A model generated the notes under the pieces. The model worked only from the letters and a program-made list of their open reading frames with translations. It had not been told where the DNA came from and did no database searches. A stretch of DNA of 64,000 bases from DATASD01 sp035478835 (lineage in GTDB: Bacteria; Patescibacteriota; Saccharimonadia; Saccharimonadales; UBA4665). Shown one piece after another: positions 40,894-49,081 of the stretch; within the stretch, counting starts at the first letter, position 1, and each line of letters opens with the position of its first letter. The stretch lies in NCBI GenBank assembly GCA_035478835.1, contig DATIJH010000001.1, forward strand, positions 121,255-185,254, given 5' to 3'. A program made the translations under genes and the position numbers.

Positions 40894-42216
40894 ATGGCTT
40901 ACGAAATTGAACGCTTACCCTCCGACACCAGCCTCAATTGGGATGCACAAGGTCGTCTCCGTTGCATCATGCAGGGAGAGGCCGCGTTTTTCATGCACTA
41001 CGATGTGCCGTTTTACTCCGAGCATAGCAACGTGCCACGTGAATTAGCGCCATCAGAAGCAGCATCCCTGGCGTGCAGGATTGTGGGCCTTAGCAACGGA
41101 GAAGCGGGTGCGTACCTGGGCGTTCCCGGGGAGAGGATAAAGAGGGAGCTGGGGAATCTAAACAAGCGATTAGGTATCGAATCGGTCGGCCATGATACGG
41201 GTGGATACCGACCGCTACAGGCGTTGGGCCAGCTGGCGCAGCGCGGTGTGATTGAGCTCGGCGAAATGGCAGGGCAGGCATGGGAACCTAAACCGCTCGT
41301 CTATAAGCTAGTCGAAGGATTTTTTGCCGGAAAGGATCTGGCGGGAGCTGGCAAAGAATATGGGCTGACCGGCATGGCTGTATCAGGTCGCATACAGTAC
41401 TGTCTGAGGAAAACTCATCTCGAACACCCAATCGCGTACGCTCTCCATCTTATGGCTGCCGGCGTCGTAGGAGACATTAACTTCAAACCTCGTCTTATGG
41501 ATGAGCTGCCCTCATTGAGCCTTGTGCCGCCAGAGGGGACCGGTCCAATTACCTTGCGCAAGTACGGGCGGATCGGCCGCCGGGTGGAGGTCCTTCCTCC
41601 TGATGTGCAATTTTACTGGGACGCCGATGATTACCTCACCTGCATACAACAACGTGATGGCATGCTTTTCATGCGCTATGATGTGTCTGCTAATCCTGAT
41701 GATAGTAATGGCGCAAGCCTCGCTCAACCCCAAGGGCTCATAGCTGCCTGTAGATTTGTGGGCCTTTCGCATAGGAGTATAAGGCAATATCTAAACAAGC
41801 CTGGCAACAGTGTAAATGCTCATCTCAGTAGTGCATATAGGTGTACGGGTTTAATAGGAGATTCTGGTAATGTCCGTCACGTATCGTTGTCCGCGATGGG
41901 GCGACTTGCAAAGGCTGGCGCTATTGAGGTCGGCAAGTCTGCCACGCTCACGCATGAACCAACACCTGAAGTCCTAGGCTTCACCGAGAGTCTCTTGGAA
42001 GGTAGCACCTTGGGACAAGTTAGCAGGGCCACGGGCCACGACGCCACATATATTATAAAACAGATGAGAGAGGCATATGAAGCAGCAGGCTTTCAAAGCG
42101 CTGGCGGTTATGTGTTGCACCTTCTTGCGGCGCGGAAGGCAGGGCAGATCAACTACAATCCGGCGCGCATGCAGGAACTGCCTTCGCTTGTTACGTCCCC
42201 GGCCAGCCTCAGTTAA
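40894..42216 (+). CDS. Tandem-duplicated protein with LuxR-like helix-turn-helix segments
   Basis: Encodes 440 residues made of two homologous halves (about 1-215 and 225-440). Each half starts with a strand-rich module (RLPSDTSLNWDAQGRLRCI / VLPPDVQFYWDADDYLTCI), then a LuxR-type HTH (ACRIVGLSNGEAGAYLGVP / ACRFVGLSHRSIRQYLNKP), then a second helical segment (VEGFFAGKDLAGAGKEYGL / TESLLEGSTLGQVSRATG) and ends DELPSL / QELPSL. Each half thus has two HTH-like segments. It is a candidate DNA-binding protein of a type I do not recognise. A GTG at 40864 could also be the start; a TGC-TATACT promoter lies at 40812-40820. Confidence 0.7.
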   Translation: MAYEIERLPSDTSLNWDAQGRLRCIMQGEAAFFMHYDVPFYSEHSNVPRELAPSEAASLACRIVGLSNGEAGAYLGVPGERIKRELGNLNKRLGIESVGHDTGGYRPLQALGQLAQRGVIELGEMAGQAWEPKPLVYKLVEGFFAGKDLAGAGKEYGLTGMAVSGRIQYCLRKTHLEHPIAYALHLMAAGVVGDINFKPRLMDELPSLSLVPPEGTGPITLRKYGRIGRRVEVLPPDVQFYWDADDYLTCIQQRDGMLFMRYDVSANPDDSNGASLAQPQGLIAACRFVGLSHRSIRQYLNKPGNSVNAHLSSAYRCTGLIGDSGNVRHVSLSAMGRLAKAGAIEVGKSATLTHEPTPEVLGFTESLLEGSTLGQVSRATGHDATYIIKQMREAYEAAGFQSAGGYVLHLLAARKAGQINYNPARMQELPSLVTSPASLS

Positions 42217-42356
42217 ACACCTCCTCTAGCCAGCGTATCTCTTTTGCGTCCCTTGGGCGTATGCCTTTATTCTTGTGTGGCTTGCAGGACCGTGAAAAAT
42301 TGCATCAAAGCTATGATATACAACATTGAGAATGCAGTTCATGCTGCACCCTCTTT

Positions 42357-42365
42357 TGCTATACT
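42357..42365 (+). promoter_or_regulatory. Extended -10 box, near-leaderless, for the HAD gene
   Basis: TGC-TATACT ends 8 bases before the ATG at 42374, so only 1-2 untranslated bases are expected. Confidence 0.55.
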
Positions 42366-42373
42366 ATCGGAAT

Positions 42374-43357
42374 ATGAGTGATCTACAACCCATTACCTGG
42401 AACAACCAAATCCGGCTTGCAGTGTCGGATGTAGACGAAACAATCGCTGAAGTCTACACGCCGGCCGAACCTGCTATGATTGACGAGCTCTCGTTGTTTT
42501 TATCGGAAGGCAAAAAACTTTTCATGGTAACCGGCGGAAGCTTGAAGCGGGTGCAAGAGGGGATAACTGACCTTATTGACGCACCGTTACGTCATGACAT
42601 TCTCATTAGTCATTGTAGTGGCGCTGAAGTTTGGGGCTTTACCGAGGCCGGTGAATTGCTAGCGCGTCCTTTTTATAGCATTTACGAAGAAACATTTACG
42701 CCGGATATGAAGGTGCGCTGGCGCGAGGCGGTCAACCAGCTGATTGCAGAGTTCGGCTTAAGAACGCATCCGGTTCAGCCCAAAACTGAATTCTGGGAAA
42801 AGATTGGGCGCGATCCTCGCGACGTGATGTTTGATGACCGCGGTCCGCAGATTACTATAGAGGTCGTTAACGGACATGACTTATCTGACGATCAGCTCGC
42901 GCTATTCAAGCAAGAAATTCCACTGACGCATGACCAGCGCCATGATTTGCGTATTCCACTCATGCAGCGGGCTGGTGAGCTATTTACTGAAATGAGTGTG
43001 CCTATTTCACCACGCTTGGGTGGTGTGTTTGCGGTCGACTTTGCCATCGAGGGCTCCTCTAAGACGACTTCTATAAAATATGTGCTCGAAAATCCAGAGG
43101 CGCTTGCGACGATTGGTCTAAAAGCAGAAGATCTTAAGAATCCTTTGCACTTTGAAGTCTGGGGCGACAAATATTCCATACTACACGGCGGTACCGATAG
43201 GTATATGAGCGAAGCATTGCCCGCCACCGTACGCTCCATTGACTTCCGCGACGAAAATCCAGCAGAATTCCCGGAAGGCTACAATATTGTTTTATGGGAT
43301 GGCCGACAGCGTTTGCACTACGGCCTGCTTGAATATTTGCAATCACGACATGAGTAG
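42374..43357 (+). CDS. HAD-superfamily hydrolase (Cof-like)
   Basis: Encodes 327 residues. Motif I is VSDVDETIAEV (DxDxT), motif II MVTGGSLKRV, a long cap region of about 130 residues, motif III near FAIEGSSKTTSIKYVL (Lys) and a motif IV-like FEVWGDKYSIL with Asp/Asp spacing shifted. HAD enzymes of this type dephosphorylate sugar phosphates or nucleotides. Gly-Asp (GDKYSILHGGTDRY) agrees with sugar phosphatases or phosphomannomutase-type proteins. Confidence 0.85.
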   Translation: MSDLQPITWNNQIRLAVSDVDETIAEVYTPAEPAMIDELSLFLSEGKKLFMVTGGSLKRVQEGITDLIDAPLRHDILISHCSGAEVWGFTEAGELLARPFYSIYEETFTPDMKVRWREAVNQLIAEFGLRTHPVQPKTEFWEKIGRDPRDVMFDDRGPQITIEVVNGHDLSDDQLALFKQEIPLTHDQRHDLRIPLMQRAGELFTEMSVPISPRLGGVFAVDFAIEGSSKTTSIKYVLENPEALATIGLKAEDLKNPLHFEVWGDKYSILHGGTDRYMSEALPATVRSIDFRDENPAEFPEGYNIVLWDGRQRLHYGLLEYLQSRHE

Positions 43358-43446
43358 GATATTCTGCCAGACGTGGCGCACATGATTTATAGTAAATCGA
43401 ACTAGCTCACATCAAATTTTATTATGGCTGGTACCGCACCGAAAAG

Positions 43447-44541
43447 TTACGACTGCGATTTGGCCTTGAAGGTGTAAGCGGAAACGAGCAGTAAGGTGGC
43501 CGAGATCGCGTACGGAATTGCTCCAATACCGACGCCGATCGCCGATGTGGGGCCACTGATCAGGAGCAGCGTCGTAAATCCGGTACATCCTACGCCCTGA
43601 GCAGCTTGGCCGAGACCAAAGAGCCACATGCTCCGCTGATAGCGTGCGGTCACACGCTTCGCCACCTTGAAACTGAGAACAGTTGTCGCCACACTGAGCA
43701 AAATGTCTATGCCGATGGTCAGCAAGGACAAATCATAGAAAAAGAGATGCGAGACTCGAGGAGAATGCGGCAACGCAAGGAGCACTGCCGCCACCAGCAC
43801 GCTCATGCCGATCACCCACGGAACTGACCAAAAACGTCGTGATATATTCAGTTGGCGGGCATACAGATTGGCGCCGAGATAAAAAGCGACGCACATAACG
43901 AAGTACGGCACCACAAATCCAATGTAGCTAAACGCCGGCATAGCTGCGATTTTAGGCAGGGCAAAGATAAGTGGGAACTGAACTGAACCAATCGCGCCAA
44001 GCGTGATTCCGCCGCAAAAATAATTGTAGACGTTGCGGATTTCGGTTTTGAAGTTTTGGCGTGACGACAGAAACAGCCAGGCGATCGCACCGTAGAGCAT
44101 CGACACCAACACCGCCGCGGGCAGCAAAAAGCGCTTAAACAGTGCCTGGCTTGCCGGGGTCAGTGCTACGCAAGCGAGGTAGATAGCGGCGATAGAACTC
44201 AGCAGAATGATGAACTCTTTTTTTGTGGAATTACGATGGCTTTCAGCATGATTAGTAAGCGCCCGCTCCAGCGTTTCGGCAGTAAACGAGCGAATGGGGT
44301 CGTGATCAATAAGATACTCTTTCAGTTCGCGTTGCAGAGCGTCGAGCTGAGTCTGGTCACTTGCTGACAATACCTGTCCAGGCTGCAGGCGAGAGGTGAT
44401 CGTGCGTAAGATATCCAGTTTGCTATCTACGGCCTGAGGATCGGAAATGAGTGACGCCAGAAACCCAACTGAGTCAATGGTAGCGCTCCGGCTCGCCACA
44501 TTGATGTTAGGCGGACTAGTCGTAGGGTTAATCGCCGACAT
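43447..44541 (-). CDS. Multi-pass membrane protein, unknown
   Basis: Encodes 364 residues: a soluble N-terminal helical region (about 1-110) and seven or eight membrane helices (about 115-355). The number of helices and short loops resemble 7TM sensor modules, but no kinase or other output domain is attached. The start at 44541 was chosen because TATAAT ends 7 bases upstream; the open frame runs 12 codons further. Function unknown. Confidence 0.65.
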   Translation of the reverse strand: MSAINPTTSPPNINVASRSATIDSVGFLASLISDPQAVDSKLDILRTITSRLQPGQVLSASDQTQLDALQRELKEYLIDHDPIRSFTAETLERALTNHAESHRNSTKKEFIILLSSIAAIYLACVALTPASQALFKRFLLPAAVLVSMLYGAIAWLFLSSRQNFKTEIRNVYNYFCGGITLGAIGSVQFPLIFALPKIAAMPAFSYIGFVVPYFVMCVAFYLGANLYARQLNISRRFWSVPWVIGMSVLVAAVLLALPHSPRVSHLFFYDLSLLTIGIDILLSVATTVLSFKVAKRVTARYQRSMWLFGLGQAAQGVGCTGFTTLLLISGPTSAIGVGIGAIPYAISATLLLVSAYTFKAKSQS

Positions 44542-44548
44542 TGTTCTC

Positions 44549-44554
44549 ATTATA
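44549..44554 (-). promoter_or_regulatory. -10 box, leaderless type, for 43447-44541
   Basis: Minus-strand TATAAT ends 7 bases before the ATG at 44541. Confidence 0.6.
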
Positions 44555-44628
44555 ACGTAATGCCAGCGGCTGCACAATTCCGCTCATGGTTATTTGTAGT
44601 GACTACGTGACCTCGGTATGGCATAGCG

Positions 44629-44766
44629 CTAATCTTGCGGAAAGAGACGGCGACGAACATCACGGTTAGTGAGATCCGCGTAGACCGTAGCGCCATCGGC
44701 CGTTTCCTTATCGTGGTTTTCTGATGAGCCGAATGGTGCTTGGCGCGAGCCGCGGATGCTGTACAA
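44629..44766 (-). CDS. Possible 45-residue hypothetical protein
   Basis: From a TTG start the frame reads LYSIRGSRQAPFGSSENHD and ends VRRRLFPQD. The amino-acid pattern looks coding and it fills a 225-base gap, but the start codon is unusual and no ribosome site is seen. Could be real, a remnant, or chance. Confidence 0.3.
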   Translation of the reverse strand: MYSIRGSRQAPFGSSENHDKETADGATVYADLTNRDVRRRLFPQD

Positions 44767-44767
44767 T
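44762..44767 (+). promoter_or_regulatory. -10 box, leaderless type, for the pilus/signalling cluster
   Basis: TACAAT ends 7 bases before the ATG of the leader ORF at 44775, which is coupled to the first kinase. Confidence 0.55.
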
Positions 44768-44774
44768 TACATGT

Positions 44775-44846
44775 ATGAACATAGCTGCTATTTCGGTGGT
44801 TGGAAATAGACGCATGACGGCGGCAGAAAGCTGCGGCCTAGGATGA
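44775..44846 (+). CDS. 23-residue leader peptide coupled to the histidine kinase
   Basis: The ORF reads MNIAAISVVGNRRM and ends AESCGLG; its TGA overlaps the ATG of the kinase (ATGA). A -10 box placed 7 bases upstream predicts a leaderless start at this ORF, not at the kinase, which has little Shine-Dalgarno of its own. Its likely job is to deliver ribosomes to the kinase start. Peptide function unknown. Confidence 0.5.
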   Translation: MNIAAISVVGNRRMTAAESCGLG

Positions 44847-46198
44847 GTGCGCGGGCACAGTCTTTGGTCCTGCGATTTTGGGATGCGGTCCGTGGTGGTG
44901 GCGCATCTGTGGGGGATATGGCTGCGCGCCCACAATTATTTGGGTTAACAGTTTTTTCTCTGCTCGCGGTTGTGTCACTTGCGTTTTTCGGTATTTTGCA
45001 GGCCACTGCGGAACACGATCCTCGCCTTGGCTATTTGGAGGCGGCGGGCGCCTGCGCTATCGGGCTCAATGCGCTGGCGCTTAAGGCAACGCGTAACATT
45101 AACCTGGCCACGCATTTATACTTGCTGGCCGTGCTTACTTTTTTGATACTCATGCTGATAACCGGAGGCACGCGCGGAACGGGCGCGTTTTGGTTTTTTG
45201 TATTTCCGGTAAGCGCATTTTTTTTGGCGGGCAAAAAAGTTGGATTGTATTGGATGGTTGCGCTCATTTTGTCGAGCTTGTTCCTTTTAGGCTTGGCGAC
45301 CGCCCATATTATTACCTTGGCTTATAACGTCGTCGAAATCCGCCAGTTGCTGATTAGCGTCTGTGTGGTGACGATCGGCATTTATGCCTACCAACAAGCG
45401 CGTGAGCGGTCGGAGAGGCTGATCTATACCGAACGGCAAAGGCTGGACCAAGCCAAAAATGAGTTTTTGGCGCTGGTTTCACACCAATTGCGCACCCCCA
45501 TCTCGGCGATCTCTTGGTTCAGCGAGATGTTGTTGCATGGCGACGCCGGTACGCTCGGCAAAGAGCAGCGTGATTACATTACACAGATCTACGACAGTAA
45601 CCGGCGTTCGGCCGCTATTGTGGATGCTATCGTTACGGTGGCGGACTTGCAGGTGCGGCATATTCAGGTCCGCCTTGAGACAGTCGATTTGCAGGCGCTG
45701 TGCCATGGGATTATACAGGAGCTTCAGCAAAAACACGGCCAAAAAAACGTCCAAATCGAAGAAAACTACGCGCCCTCCTGCGTGAAGCTACAATGCGATC
45801 CGGCACTGATGCGAACCATCATGCGTAATCTCATCTCCAACGCATCAAAGTACACTCCGGCAGGTGGCCGTATTGTGGTTTCGGTGGAGTGTATTACTGA
45901 AACGGTGCGCCCCAAAAGCCAGGGAAGTGTTTCGATTAGTGTCGCCGATACGGGCTATGGCATTCCTAAAAGTCAGCAACACAATGTCTTTGCCAAATTA
46001 TTCCGCGCTTCTAATATAAAGGCAAAGGATACCGACGGCACGGGGCTGGGTCTGTATATTGTGAAGTCGATTCTTGACCAAGTCGGGGGAAGTATCCGGT
46101 TTGAGTCCGAAGAGGGTAAAGGCAGTATATTCACGGTGTTATTGCCGCAGGAAGGCATGCGCCGGCGCATAACAACGAAAGGGTCGGAACGTGTTTAA
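44843..46198 (+). CDS. Membrane sensor histidine kinase
   Basis: Encodes 451 residues: about six membrane helices (30-195), HisKA with phospho-accepting His in FLALVSHQLRTPISAISWF (about 210-228), and a HATPase domain with NLISNASKYTPAGG, VADTGYGIPKSQQHNVF and TDGTGLGLYIVKS. It has no PAS or HAMP domain. It is the first full gene of the cluster leading to the type IV pilus genes and overlaps the next kinase by 8 bases. Confidence 0.92.
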   Translation: MSARAQSLVLRFWDAVRGGGASVGDMAARPQLFGLTVFSLLAVVSLAFFGILQATAEHDPRLGYLEAAGACAIGLNALALKATRNINLATHLYLLAVLTFLILMLITGGTRGTGAFWFFVFPVSAFFLAGKKVGLYWMVALILSSLFLLGLATAHIITLAYNVVEIRQLLISVCVVTIGIYAYQQARERSERLIYTERQRLDQAKNEFLALVSHQLRTPISAISWFSEMLLHGDAGTLGKEQRDYITQIYDSNRRSAAIVDAIVTVADLQVRHIQVRLETVDLQALCHGIIQELQQKHGQKNVQIEENYAPSCVKLQCDPALMRTIMRNLISNASKYTPAGGRIVVSVECITETVRPKSQGSVSISVADTGYGIPKSQQHNVFAKLFRASNIKAKDTDGTGLGLYIVKSILDQVGGSIRFESEEGKGSIFTVLLPQEGMRRRITTKGSERV

Positions 46199-48107
46199 AA
46201 AATTATCGCTGCGTATAAAACTTTTGGGAGCGTTCCTGCTGATTGCGGGAGTGCTGGCGGGCGTGAGTTATTACCAGGTTCGCTCCATGCAGCATCTGAG
46301 TAATCTATTTTCTGATCTTGTTGAGCAAGATTTCACGCGCGTGAACGCGCTAGAGGGCTTGGAACTATCCAATGCCAATCTGCGCGATAAGCGGGCAGAA
46401 TACCAGCAAGATGTAACGGCTAAGGCGACGGACAAAATTGCTATGCAAGCGCCGATTGTGGCGGCGCAAGTTACCGACCTGCAAAACAAGGCGCAGCTAT
46501 ACCTGTCGCTAACCAAACTAGATAATCCGCATGTCAGCCAACAGACTGTCGATACTATCATGACGAACGCCAATCAGGTTGCTACGCTGACACAGGGCAT
46601 TATTGGTGGCACAAATACAACACAGGCCCAGAACACGCTGCGCGACGCGCAGGCCAAGCTGGACCAAGCGGTGAGCCAGGCGAGTGCGGCCGACCGGGTT
46701 GGGATCACCACTGAGCACACGGCGATTGTTAATACGGTGAAGAGAATATTGTGGACCATCGTGGGATTGGCGATCGTTGCCGGGGTGCTCGCAATCGCGT
46801 TGGGAATAGGAGCGGCATCATGGATCTCGCGTTCGCTCGCGCGATTGCGTAAGGGTGCGGAGCGCATTGCGAACGGCGATTTCTCACAAAAAATTAGTGA
46901 GGTGTCGCACGACGAAATCGGTCAATTGGGCATAACTTTTAACCGCATGGCGGAACGGCTCAAAGAGTCATACCGGCGTCTAGCGCTATCTAGCCAACGC
47001 GACGAAGCATTGCTGCAGGGCATGGGTGAAGGTTTGGTTGCGCTTGATGAAGTTGGAAAAATCGTTATGACCAACCAAGTCGCCCTCCAGCTGTTAGGTG
47101 GCGATAAAACAGTGATCGGCAGACAAATGCAGGATGTCTACCACCTGTACGACGCGGAAAGCAAAAAGACCCGGCCCGAAGATGAAGCGCCGCTGCCAGT
47201 CGAACAGCGTCCTGGTTTCTTGGCACTGAAAGGTGTGAAGGAAGTCCAGGGCGTCTACGGTTTTTACAGTCCTAGCGGCGAAAAACGCCAACTGCAAGTC
47301 ATTGCCAGTCCGGTTAAGCTGGAGGGCAAAGCCGCTGGCGTTATCATGATTTTGCGCGACATCACCAAAGAAAAAGAGATCGACCGCATGAAGACGGAAT
47401 TCATCTCGCTGGCTTCGCACCAGCTGCGCACGCCATTGTCGGCGATTAAATGGTTCAGCGAAATGCTGATTTCTGGCGATGCAGGCGAGCTCAAGCCCGA
47501 CCAAATGGACTTTGCCAAAAACATATCCGACTCGACCGAACGCATGATTGCCCTCGTCAATGCGCTGCTCAATATCTCGCGTATTGAATCCGGCCGCATC
47601 ATGATTGATCCCAAACCAACTGATTTGCGTGAACTGGTCGCTGGCATTATCAATGACCTCAAGGCTAAGACTGAGGAAAAACAGCAAGCACTTATTATTA
47701 GCGTGCACGAGGACCTGCCCAAAATTAATGTGGACCCGCGGCTTATCGGCCAGGTGTACCTCAACTTGCTTACGAACGCCATAAAATACACACCGAAGGG
47801 CGGAGAAATCACCGTGTTTATCTCCAAAAAAGACGACGAAGTTATCTCGCAGGTTGCTGATAATGGTTACGGTATTCCCCGGGAGCAGCAGGGTCGTATA
47901 TTCGAGAAGTTCTTCCGTGCCAGCAATGCTGTCAAAGTGGAAACAGATGGTACAGGGCTTGGGCTCTACCTCATTAAGGCTGTGGTGGAGTCATCGGGCG
48001 GTAGGATCTGGTTCAAGAGCGAGGAGGGCAAGGGTACGACGTTTTGGTTTAGTATCCCGCTCAGCGGCATGAAGGCAAAAGCAGGCGAGGTAACTTTGGA
48101 CGTATAA
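46191..48107 (+). CDS. Sensor histidine kinase with HAMP and PAS-like domains
   Basis: Encodes 638 residues from GTG. Membrane helix (about 9-28), four-helix-bundle sensor (30-180), second membrane helix (about 185-210), HAMP (RSLARLRKGAERIANGDFSQ...GQLGITFNRMAERL), PAS-like domain (about 265-385, GLVALDEVGKIVMTNQ), HisKA with His in FISLASHQLRTPLSAIKWF and HATPase (NLLTNAIKYTPKGG, VADNGYGIPREQQGRIFEKFF, DGTGLGLYLIK). The arrangement resembles chemoreceptor-type input coupled to a kinase. It overlaps the preceding kinase. Confidence 0.94.
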   Translation: MFKKLSLRIKLLGAFLLIAGVLAGVSYYQVRSMQHLSNLFSDLVEQDFTRVNALEGLELSNANLRDKRAEYQQDVTAKATDKIAMQAPIVAAQVTDLQNKAQLYLSLTKLDNPHVSQQTVDTIMTNANQVATLTQGIIGGTNTTQAQNTLRDAQAKLDQAVSQASAADRVGITTEHTAIVNTVKRILWTIVGLAIVAGVLAIALGIGAASWISRSLARLRKGAERIANGDFSQKISEVSHDEIGQLGITFNRMAERLKESYRRLALSSQRDEALLQGMGEGLVALDEVGKIVMTNQVALQLLGGDKTVIGRQMQDVYHLYDAESKKTRPEDEAPLPVEQRPGFLALKGVKEVQGVYGFYSPSGEKRQLQVIASPVKLEGKAAGVIMILRDITKEKEIDRMKTEFISLASHQLRTPLSAIKWFSEMLISGDAGELKPDQMDFAKNISDSTERMIALVNALLNISRIESGRIMIDPKPTDLRELVAGIINDLKAKTEEKQQALIISVHEDLPKINVDPRLIGQVYLNLLTNAIKYTPKGGEITVFISKKDDEVISQVADNGYGIPREQQGRIFEKFFRASNAVKVETDGTGLGLYLIKAVVESSGGRIWFKSEEGKGTTFWFSIPLSGMKAKAGEVTLDV

Positions 48108-48140
48108 CGCAAAATAACGGAAAGGGTACGCCCCAGCGGG

Positions 48141-48149
48141 TGTTACAAT
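48141..48149 (+). promoter_or_regulatory. Extended -10 box, leaderless type, for the first response regulator
   Basis: TGT-TACAAT ends 6 bases before the ATG at 48156. Confidence 0.6.
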
Positions 48150-48155
48150 ATGGTT

Positions 48156-48647
48156 ATGTCAAAACAAAATCCTACAATCATGGTGGTAGAGGACGAAACG
48201 CTACTACTGCAGGCAATTACCAAGAAAATTAAGTTATCGGGTATGGATGTGCTGTCGTGCGCGAGCGGACAGCAAGCTATCGACTACCTGAACAGCTTGG
48301 ACGAACTGCCGGACGCTGTCTGGCTGGACTACTACTTAAAGGATATGAATGGGCTGGCGTTTATGCAGACGCTCAAGCAGAACCCCAAGTGGGCGGACAT
48401 TCCTGTGCTGGTGGTTAGTAATTCGGCCAGTCCGGATAAAGTCAGTAACATGCTCGGGTTGGGCGCTAAAAAATACATTTTAAAAGCCGAATACCGGCTC
48501 GATGAAATTATTGCCATGATCCGTGACTTTATTGATGGAGGTGAAGGGCACGGCGAATCGGCTAGCGACGCAACAGCTGCGAGCGCACCTGCGGCTGACA
48601 GCGCGACGAATGATACAACCTCTGACAAACCCCAATCTGCCGCCTAG
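48156..48647 (+). CDS. Receiver-only response regulator with disordered tail
   Basis: Encodes 163 residues. The receiver (1-125) has VVEDETLLLQ, phospho-acceptor Asp in VWLDYYLKDMNGLAF, VVSNSASP and the Lys in YILKAEYRL. A 35-residue Ala/Ser/Thr/Asp tail follows. No DNA-binding domain. It sits between the kinases and the pilus ATPase and is a candidate regulator of pilus activity by protein contact. The ATG at 48156 is preferred over 48150 because the -10 box fits it. Confidence 0.92.
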   Translation: MSKQNPTIMVVEDETLLLQAITKKIKLSGMDVLSCASGQQAIDYLNSLDELPDAVWLDYYLKDMNGLAFMQTLKQNPKWADIPVLVVSNSASPDKVSNMLGLGAKKYILKAEYRLDEIIAMIRDFIDGGEGHGESASDATAASAPAADSATNDTTSDKPQSAA

Positions 48648-48694
48648 CGGCATATAAATGCCCTGTGCTATGATACAAAGAACAAAGGAGAATC

Positions 48695-49060
48695 ATGGCT
48701 GATACCCAAAAGCAGATCTTGATAGTTGAAGATGAGCGGCCGCTGGCGCATGCTCTTGAGCTCAAGCTGCAGCATGAAGGTTTTGCGGTCACGGTTGCGT
48801 CAAACGGGCAAGAGGCGCTGGACCTTATTGCTAGCAAACAATTCGACGTCCTGTTACTGGATTTGATTATGCCGGTGCTTGACGGATTTCAGGTACTCGA
48901 ACGATTGCAACAAAATCCCAAGAAACCAGCGGTATTTGTCCTTTCCAACCTGAGCCAGCACGAAGACGAGGAACGTGTATTGCAGTTAGGCGCGCGAAGG
49001 TTTTTCATAAAGTCCGATACGCCGCTCACCGTGATTGTCGATGAAGTAAAAAACGTATAA
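48695..49060 (+). CDS. Receiver-only response regulator
   Basis: Encodes 121 residues: LIVEDERPLAHAL, phospho-acceptor VLLLDLIMPVLDGFQ, FVLSNLSQ and FFIKSDTPL. AAGGAG lies 6 bases before the ATG, and it ends 22 bases before pilB, so it belongs to the pilus transcript. No output domain. Confidence 0.92.
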   Translation: MADTQKQILIVEDERPLAHALELKLQHEGFAVTVASNGQEALDLIASKQFDVLLLDLIMPVLDGFQVLERLQQNPKKPAVFVLSNLSQHEDEERVLQLGARRFFIKSDTPLTVIVDEVKNV

Positions 49061-49081
49061 GGCCGTTAACGGGGGTGGGGT

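Noticed and set aside
42217..42373. Minus-strand frame ending GIRPRDAKEIRWLEEVFN
   Set aside because: It looks coding but has no start codon in about 31 codons and overlaps the stop of the HTH gene; too short to support.
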